64,000 nt of DNA from an archaeon (GTDB taxonomy: Archaea; Nanobdellota; Nanobdellia; SCGC-AAA011-G17; GW2011-AR17), in NCBI GenBank assembly GCA_018656555.1, contig JABHZQ010000023.1:66875-130874 (forward strand). The letters are read 5' to 3'. The translations under genes and the position numbers were made by a program. Within the stretch, counting starts at the first letter, position 1. Every line of letters starts with the position of its first letter. Below the pieces are notes generated by a model. That model saw nothing but the letters and a program-made list of their open reading frames with translations, did not search any database and was not told the origin of the DNA. Shown here piece by piece: positions 51,941 through 57,484 of this stretch.

Positions 51941-52606
51941 ATGAATTCTACTAAAGATCTAGCTTATTTAATTGGAGTAATCTATGGTGATGGATATATC
52001 AAAAATGGAACAAAATCCAAAAAAGACAAATCTATAGACTATAAAATAAGTATAGAATTATCAAACCTTAGTTATTTAAAACAAGTTATTCATCCTTTAT
52101 TCTATAAATTTACAAAAACTAAATCAAAAGTAAGAACAAGAAAAAGAGCCAACAAAAAAGAAAGTGGCATACTTGAAATTAGAAACAAAAAATTATTTAA
52201 GTTCTTAACTGAAGATCTAAAAACTCACAAAGGTCCTAAAACTCAAAAGACTCAAGTTCCTAAAAAATTAAAAAACTGGTCAAATTCTCTCAAATATGAA
52301 TTCTTAGCTGGATATTTTGATACAGATGGTGGTCTAAGAGGAAACAGTATTGGATTCTCAACAAAAACAAAAGACTTTCAAAGCTATGCCTTTGAAATCA
52401 TTAAGGAAGCTGGAATTAAAGCATCAAAAGAAAGATGGTTAAATAAAAGTTATAGTAAACACTATTATGGTATCAGAATAAAAAAAGACAATATCGATAA
52501 ATTTTTAAAGACCTTCAAATTACGAAACAACAAGAAGATAGCTAATATTCAAGCTAAATTCCTATGCACGGGTGCCGGAGTGGTCAAACGGGCTGGAAAG
52601 GAATAA
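51941..52606 (+). CDS. LAGLIDADG-family homing endonuclease-like protein
   Basis: Two LAGLIDADG motifs: AYLIGVIYGDGYI and FLAGYFDTDGGL. The ORF reads into the tRNA-Leu gene and stops in its intron. Confidence 0.88.
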   Translation: MNSTKDLAYLIGVIYGDGYIKNGTKSKKDKSIDYKISIELSNLSYLKQVIHPLFYKFTKTKSKVRTRKRANKKESGILEIRNKKLFKFLTEDLKTHKGPKTQKTQVPKKLKNWSNSLKYEFLAGYFDTDGGLRGNSIGFSTKTKDFQSYAFEIIKEAGIKASKERWLNKSYSKHYYGIRIKKDNIDKFLKTFKLRNNKKIANIQAKFLCTGAGVVKRAGKE

Positions 52607-52679
52607 AGACTTTATTTCTTGGCCAAGCTTAGGACCCAGTGGCTTAGTGCCTACGCAGGTTCGAACCCTGTCCCGTGCA
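52566..52679 (+). tRNA. tRNA-Leu (UAG), class II, containing a predicted 30-nt intron at position 30/31 (52597-52626)
   Basis: Acceptor GCACGGG/CCCGTGC, D-arm CCGGAGTGGTCAAACGG, T-arm GCAGG-TTCGAAC-CCTGT, discriminator A. Removing AAAGGAATAAAGACTTTATTTCTTGGCCAA restores anticodon stem CTGGG-CTTAGGA-CCCAG with anticodon TAG. Confidence 0.9.
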
Positions 52680-52694
52680 GATTATTTTTCAAAG

Positions 52695-53603
52695 ATGGAA
52701 AAATACACAAAAGAGGTAAGCAAAGTAAAAAATTCTACCCTAGTTACATGTATCATTCCAGCATGGAACGAAGCAAAAAATATCAAAAGAGTTCTAAAAG
52801 TAGTAAATAAATATCCCCACTTCAATGAAATTATAGTTGTAAATGATGGTTCAGAAGATAAAACCTCAGAAGAAGTAAAAAAATTTCCAAAAATCAGATT
52901 AATAGAACACAAAAAGAACCAAGGAAAAACAGCAGCAATTCTAACTGGGATAAAAGCCAGTAGAGGTGAATTGATCTCTTTAATTGATGCAGACTTAATC
53001 CATCTTTCCAATGAAAACATTTCCAAAATGCTTTTCCTTACTCTAAACAAAGAATATGACATGACCATCCTAGACAGACAAGGTGACAGAAATGCAGTTT
53101 GGGGATGGACAAATGGTGCAAGATATTTTGGAGGAGAAAGAACCTTCTGGAAAGAAGATTTCAAAAAAATAAAAATCCCAAAAGATGGAGGCTATCTTCT
53201 TGAAATAATTATGAACCTTCATTATATTAACAATAAGAAAAAAATAAAAACCCTATACTGTAAAAACTTAAACACCGTCCACCAATATCAAAAAATTGGA
53301 AAAATAAAAGGTTATTATAGTTATATGGTCATGGCTAAGAAAATACTTGAAGTTGCAAAAATAAAAGGATATATTCAACAAATAAAATCAATAGAAGATG
53401 AACATCAAGAAATAAAAAGATTAGAAAGAAAAGAGAAGAAAATATTCAGTAAACTAAGAAAAAAGATTGGTGAAAGAAAATTCAAAGATATGGACCTAAA
53501 AGTAAATATCAATTTCAAAAAATTCATCCCTAAAATAAAAACAAAAAAACTTAAAGAATATATAATAAAACAATACAAAAAAAGAAAAAAGAAAAAAAAT
53601 TAA
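52695..53603 (+). CDS. GT2-family glycosyltransferase
   Basis: TLVTCIIPAWNEAKNIKRVLKVVNK...EIIVVNDGSEDKTSEEVKK...ELISLIDADLIHLSNENI. Start moved to ATG 52695 because the upstream part of the ORF is tRNA. Confidence 0.88.
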   Translation: MEKYTKEVSKVKNSTLVTCIIPAWNEAKNIKRVLKVVNKYPHFNEIIVVNDGSEDKTSEEVKKFPKIRLIEHKKNQGKTAAILTGIKASRGELISLIDADLIHLSNENISKMLFLTLNKEYDMTILDRQGDRNAVWGWTNGARYFGGERTFWKEDFKKIKIPKDGGYLLEIIMNLHYINNKKKIKTLYCKNLNTVHQYQKIGKIKGYYSYMVMAKKILEVAKIKGYIQQIKSIEDEHQEIKRLERKEKKIFSKLRKKIGERKFKDMDLKVNINFKKFIPKIKTKKLKEYIIKQYKKRKKKKN

Positions 53604-53806
53604 TTTAACAAATTATAAAGAAATTCTTCAGCATTAGAAAATGCACCACCTCCACCATACATTTGCACATCAGCAATATATCTTTTTACTTCATTTCTAA
53701 ATCTATCTTCACTAATATTTTCTCTCTGTTGTAAAATCAAAGAAAACTCTTCAGCTCTTTCACTCAACCTTTCTAAGGGGGTGAATACGACCAGTGCTTC
53801 GCACAT
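53600..53806 (-). CDS. Small hypothetical protein, probably frameshifted near its 5' end
   Basis: LERLSERAEEFSLILQQRENISEDRFRNEVKRYIADVQMYGGGGAFSNAEEFLYNLLN. A better SD/ATG lies upstream in another frame (see findings). Confidence 0.5.
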   Translation of the reverse strand: MCEALVVFTPLERLSERAEEFSLILQQRENISEDRFRNEVKRYIADVQMYGGGGAFSNAEEFLYNLLN

Positions 53807-53875
53807 TATCCTCTATACTACTCATTTTATATTCTCCTGTATTTTAAGTCCACACGACTCTATCTTATCATATTC

Positions 53876-53901
53876 ACAATCAATGAATACAATCAACTCT
53901 T
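53876..53901. repeat. 26-bp direct repeat, copy 1 (end of hisS)
   Basis: acaatcaatgaatacaatcaactctt, identical to 55259-55284. Confidence 0.95.
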
Positions 53902-55106
53902 TTAACAATCTTAGAAACAACTAACTTCTCTTCCTTACCTGATTTCATATTTTTCAAACTAAACTTACCTGTCTTAAGCTCATCCTCACCAATAATTAAT
54001 ACATAAGGAATCTCCATTTTATTTGCATATTTCAAATTCTTAGAAACATTTCTTCCATTAAAATCAATATCACACTTAATTCCTTTAGATCTTAAATCAG
54101 AAATTATTTTCAAACTTTCATCCAAAGTTCCAATAGGAATAACATAAAGATCAACAACTGATTTCTTACCTTCCTTTTCCTTCAACACTTCATAAATAGG
54201 TTCTAAACCAAAACTAATCCCCACAGCTGGATAGTCTCCTTTACCAATAAACCCACCAATCATCTTATCATACCTTCCACCACCAGCTAAAGATGAATCT
54301 AACTCATCACAAACAGCCTCAAAAACTGTTCCAGTATAATAACTCAAACCTCTTGCTAAAGTATAATCAATCTTATAATTCTTAACACCAAAACCTTTCA
54401 AATAACCTTCAATCTGTTTTAACTCTTCCAAACCTTCGTTATTCTTCAACTTACCTTCTTTCACAATTTTCAATACTTTCTTACCATCAATCCCTTTATC
54501 TTTAAACTCTGCTAAAACCCCTTTCTCTCCAATCTTCTCCAATTTATCTAAAGTTAAAATAGCTGTTTCAATTTTATCCTTACTAACCCCCGCCTCAATC
54601 ATAACAGCATCCAAAACCTTTCTACTATTAATTTTTATTATAACATTAATTCCTAATCTCTTAAATGCTTCAGAGGCAATTGCAACTGTCTCAGCATCAG
54701 CTAACATACCTTTAGCACCAACAATATCAACATCACACTGCCAAAACTCTCTAGCTCTTCCCAATTTCACCGGCCCATCTCTAAAAACCCTACCAATTTG
54801 ATACCGTTTAAATGGCATCTTCAATCTTGGATTCATAGCAATAACTCTAGAAAAAGGAACAGTCAAATCATATCTCAAACCTAAATCTCTCTTACCTTGA
54901 TCTTTAAAACTAAAGGTCTCCTTCAAAATCTCAGCTCCACCTGTAAATTTTGCTGACAAAACTTCAAATCTCTCAATTAAAGGAGTCTCCAAAGGTGGAT
55001 AACCATATAATTCAAAAACCTCTCTAAGAACATCAACTATCTTCTGTCTTAATATTTTCTGTTCCGGTAAAAAGTCCTTTGTTCCTCTTGCATTCATCAA
55101 TTCCAT
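53880..55106 (-). CDS. hisS: Histidyl-tRNA synthetase
   Basis: ARGTKDFLPEQKILRQKIVDVLREVFELYGYPPLETPLIE; LRYDLTVPFSRVIA; YQIGRVFRDGPVKLGRAREFWQCDVDIVG; LARGLSYYTGTVFEA; GGGRYDKMIGGF. Confidence 0.97.
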   Translation of the reverse strand: MELMNARGTKDFLPEQKILRQKIVDVLREVFELYGYPPLETPLIERFEVLSAKFTGGAEILKETFSFKDQGKRDLGLRYDLTVPFSRVIAMNPRLKMPFKRYQIGRVFRDGPVKLGRAREFWQCDVDIVGAKGMLADAETVAIASEAFKRLGINVIIKINSRKVLDAVMIEAGVSKDKIETAILTLDKLEKIGEKGVLAEFKDKGIDGKKVLKIVKEGKLKNNEGLEELKQIEGYLKGFGVKNYKIDYTLARGLSYYTGTVFEAVCDELDSSLAGGGRYDKMIGGFIGKGDYPAVGISFGLEPIYEVLKEKEGKKSVVDLYVIPIGTLDESLKIISDLRSKGIKCDIDFNGRNVSKNLKYANKMEIPYVLIIGEDELKTGKFSLKNMKSGKEEKLVVSKIVKRVDCIH

Positions 55107-55117
55107 TTTAATAAAAG

Positions 55118-55189
55118 GACGGCGAGCGGGAATCGAACCCGCGCCATAGGATCCACAGTCCTAGATTCTACCATTAAACTACCGCCGTC
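55118..55189 (-). tRNA. tRNA-His (GUG) with genome-encoded G-1
   Basis: Reverse complement GACGGCGGTAGTTTAATGGTAGAATCTAGGACTGTGGATCCTATGGCGCGGGTTCGATTCCCGCTCGCCGTC: acceptor ACGGCGG/TCGCCGT, G-1:C73, anticodon loop CTGTGGA, T-arm GCGGG-TTCGATT-CCCGC. Confidence 0.97.
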
Positions 55190-55258
55190 ATAATCCTCCA
55201 TAGATTCATCTAATCTTTTTAAAAGTTTTGTAGTCTGGCAAGTATTAAAATCAGAAAT

Positions 55259-55284
55259 ACAATCAATGAATACAATCAACTCTT
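55259..55284. repeat. 26-bp direct repeat, copy 2 (upstream of tRNA-His)
   Basis: acaatcaatgaatacaatcaactctt, identical to 53876-53901. Confidence 0.95.
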
Positions 55285-55330
55285 GCCATTTTCACATTAT
55301 TAAAGTATATTCTCTAGTATATAAGTCTTT

Positions 55331-56266
55331 CTATAGCTTAACATAAGTAACTGGAATAGTGCTTATTTCCAGTCTATTAGCGTGATATAAATCACCATCA
55401 AAAACATAAACTCCTGGGTTCTCAACAACCAATCTTTCCATTGAAGCATCAACCTCAAAATTATAACCTGTACCAGTTACACCTCCTACAAAATTCCTCA
55501 AAAACTTCCTTCTCCCTTCAAAATCAGTAGCCAAAACATGTAATCCTTCCCCTTCATGAGGTAAATGAAACCCTACAATACCAAATGGTACACTATAAGC
55601 TGCAAACCCATGAAAGTTATCTCTAACTTCCTTACCTTCCCAACCAAAAGCCATCTCCTCAAGAGGGAAATACTCCCCATATCTTTCCTGAAATAACTCC
55701 CTTAAAACAAACACAGAAGATCTCTTCCCAATCTGACCAACTGCCTTCCAAAAACCAGAATCATGAATATACTCTTCAAAATATCTTGAAACAGCACCAT
55801 TAGCAACCGTACAACCAACCCTTCTAATCTCTCCATCATCAACAGATAATAGATTACTTGTAAGAGTTTCTAGATTACCCTCTGCTAAATACCTCGAACC
55901 AATAACCTGTTCCATAATCGCTTTAGGTCTAGAAAGCAATACACCCCTATGTCCTACAGCAGAAGCATGAACATTTATAGTTCCACCAGGAAGAACAACC
56001 AAAGGAGGAATTCTAGGATCTCCCGGCTCATACATACTAAACAAAACACTCAAAAAAACATGTGTACCCCCATCCCCACTATTCAAAATCAAAGCCTTAG
56101 GTCTAATATCTTCAACAATCTTCTTAATCAAACCAGGATAATCCTCCCGATCTTTTTCAGAAAAAAACTTCATTCTAGGATACAAAACCTTAAACTCCTC
56201 TTCAAGCCCATTGTGGTTTAATCTAGAAAAAAGATTACTAACCATAACTAAATCTGATGCATACAT
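55331..56266 (-). CDS. Diacylglycerol kinase/lipid kinase-like protein
   Basis: LILNSGDGGTHVFLSVLFSM and PPLVVLPGGTINVHASAVG (GDGT- and PGGT-type motifs). Confidence 0.7.
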   Translation of the reverse strand: MYASDLVMVSNLFSRLNHNGLEEEFKVLYPRMKFFSEKDREDYPGLIKKIVEDIRPKALILNSGDGGTHVFLSVLFSMYEPGDPRIPPLVVLPGGTINVHASAVGHRGVLLSRPKAIMEQVIGSRYLAEGNLETLTSNLLSVDDGEIRRVGCTVANGAVSRYFEEYIHDSGFWKAVGQIGKRSSVFVLRELFQERYGEYFPLEEMAFGWEGKEVRDNFHGFAAYSVPFGIVGFHLPHEGEGLHVLATDFEGRRKFLRNFVGGVTGTGYNFEVDASMERLVVENPGVYVFDGDLYHANRLEISTIPVTYVKL

Positions 56267-56284
56267 AAAAAGAAGTTTAAAGCC

Positions 56285-57055
56285 CTAACTTAAAAGTTTT
56301 TTCACAAAAACAACCCTAAAATAGCCCATAATCGCCAAAAACAACAATAAAAACAAGATCATAGGAATCCACATAAACTGATAAAAAGAATCAGTAATCA
56401 ACCTAACATATAATACTCCTAAAATACTCAAACTTAACAAACCAAATAATATCATCCCTAAATAAGACAACCCTACTTTCTTCAAAGCAAAAAACATCTC
56501 CTTAAAGGATCTCAATCTAATCTTATTCACAAATAAATAAAACCAAACATAAAAAACAACAACAATCAATAGTCCTAATAACAAAGTAATAAGCAAATAA
56601 TTCCAACTATAAAGGAAATAAGCAAAATTATCAAAGAATAAACTAAACAAGAAAAACAATATCACCACAAAAGGAATTCCTAATAACAAAAACCTAACCA
56701 ATCTTTTCCAATTATACTTCTTATTCATCCCTAATGAAAAATTATAACTCTGTGATAAACAAAATACTAAAAATATTAACAAAGGAACCAAAAACACAAT
56801 AAAAATATAAGTATTAGTAACCAAAGCATTAAGTTGATCAGCAATCTGTTCAAACTGCAACAACCCAGTAACTGTTTGGTTCAATAACTCAGGTTCAATA
56901 GCTTCTAATTGAACTTGATACCCTTCAAACAAAATAAAAAAAGTCTCAACCTTCCCCTTAGCATAAACCATTAAGAAAAAAACAAAACTCAAAAACACAG
57001 AATCTACTAATAAATACTTCCAAAAATTCCTTTTGTAATTCTTTAAAGCTAACAC
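56285..57055 (-). CDS. Multi-pass membrane protein, unknown function
   Basis: ~6 hydrophobic segments; in line with downstream secreted proteins. Confidence 0.6.
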   Translation of the reverse strand: MLALKNYKRNFWKYLLVDSVFLSFVFFLMVYAKGKVETFFILFEGYQVQLEAIEPELLNQTVTGLLQFEQIADQLNALVTNTYIFIVFLVPLLIFLVFCLSQSYNFSLGMNKKYNWKRLVRFLLLGIPFVVILFFLFSLFFDNFAYFLYSWNYLLITLLLGLLIVVVFYVWFYLFVNKIRLRSFKEMFFALKKVGLSYLGMILFGLLSLSILGVLYVRLITDSFYQFMWIPMILFLLLFLAIMGYFRVVFVKKLLS

Positions 57056-57090
57056 AAAAAAAACAAAGAAGTTTTAGTTTAAATTAATAT

Positions 57091-57252
57091 CTATTGTTTA
57101 AATGGTGGTGGAGATTGTTGAGGACTCTGAGGTCTCAAAGGTAAACTCTTCTTAGGTAATAAAAGAATTATTACAAAGAAAATTACAATAACTCCACCAA
57201 TTACAATTAAAAAAATAGTCCAATTAAACCCTTGTTGACCTTCTGGATCCAT
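57091..57252 (-). CDS. 53-aa single-TM protein with Pro/Gln-rich tail (may be the 3' half of an interrupted gene)
   Basis: MDPEGQQGFNWTIFLIVIGGVIVIFFVIILLLPKKSLPLRPQSPQQSPPPFKQ. In frame with 57259-57477 after one TAA. Absent from the ORF track. Confidence 0.6.
   Translation of the reverse strand: MDPEGQQGFNWTIFLIVIGGVIVIFFVIILLLPKKSLPLRPQSPQQSPPPFKQ
57092..57180. repeat. 89-bp near-identical direct repeat, copy A
   Basis: Aligns to 60100-60188 with 3 mismatches and no gaps (hand comparison). Confidence 0.9.
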
Positions 57253-57258
57253 TATTGG

Positions 57259-57477
57259 TTATTCAATATTCTCTATAACTCCAGATTCTAGTTCTTTTTG
57301 TTGAACGTATTCCTCATATTCAGCCTCATCTTGTTCTAAGTAAGCAACATATTCTGGATCCAAATTCTCATCATCTTCATATCCCCATTCATAATCCTCC
57401 AAATATTCTTCTTCAGAAGCAGCAACAAAACTAAATAATAAAATAAAAACCAAAATAATCCATATTATTTTACTCAT
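57259..57477 (-). CDS. Small secreted acidic protein (may be the 5' half of an interrupted gene)
   Basis: MSKIIWIILVFILLFSFVAASEEEYLEDYEWGYEDDENLDPEYVAYLEQDEAEYEEYVQQKELESGVIENIE. Confidence 0.6.
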   Translation of the reverse strand: MSKIIWIILVFILLFSFVAASEEEYLEDYEWGYEDDENLDPEYVAYLEQDEAEYEEYVQQKELESGVIENIE

Positions 57478-57484
57478 TACCATC

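Noticed and set aside
51877-51941. Possible tRNA-Leu fragment duplication at the left side of the endonuclease ORF
   Set aside because: No tRNA-like segment was found there by eye, so I have no evidence for tRNA-targeted integration with att duplication.
52572-52694. N-terminal part of the listed ORF 52572-53603
   Set aside because: It translates the tRNA-Leu gene and intron; GT2 homology starts after ATG 52695.
52619-52810. 63-aa plus ORF overlapping tRNA-Leu and the GT2 gene
   Set aside because: Out of frame with the supported GT2 gene and starts in the tRNA intron.
52682-53164. 160-aa minus ORF
   Set aside because: Antisense to the GT2 gene, which has clear motifs.
55097-55279. 60-aa minus ORF upstream of hisS
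   Set aside because: It lies across the tRNA-His gene; open reading is incidental.
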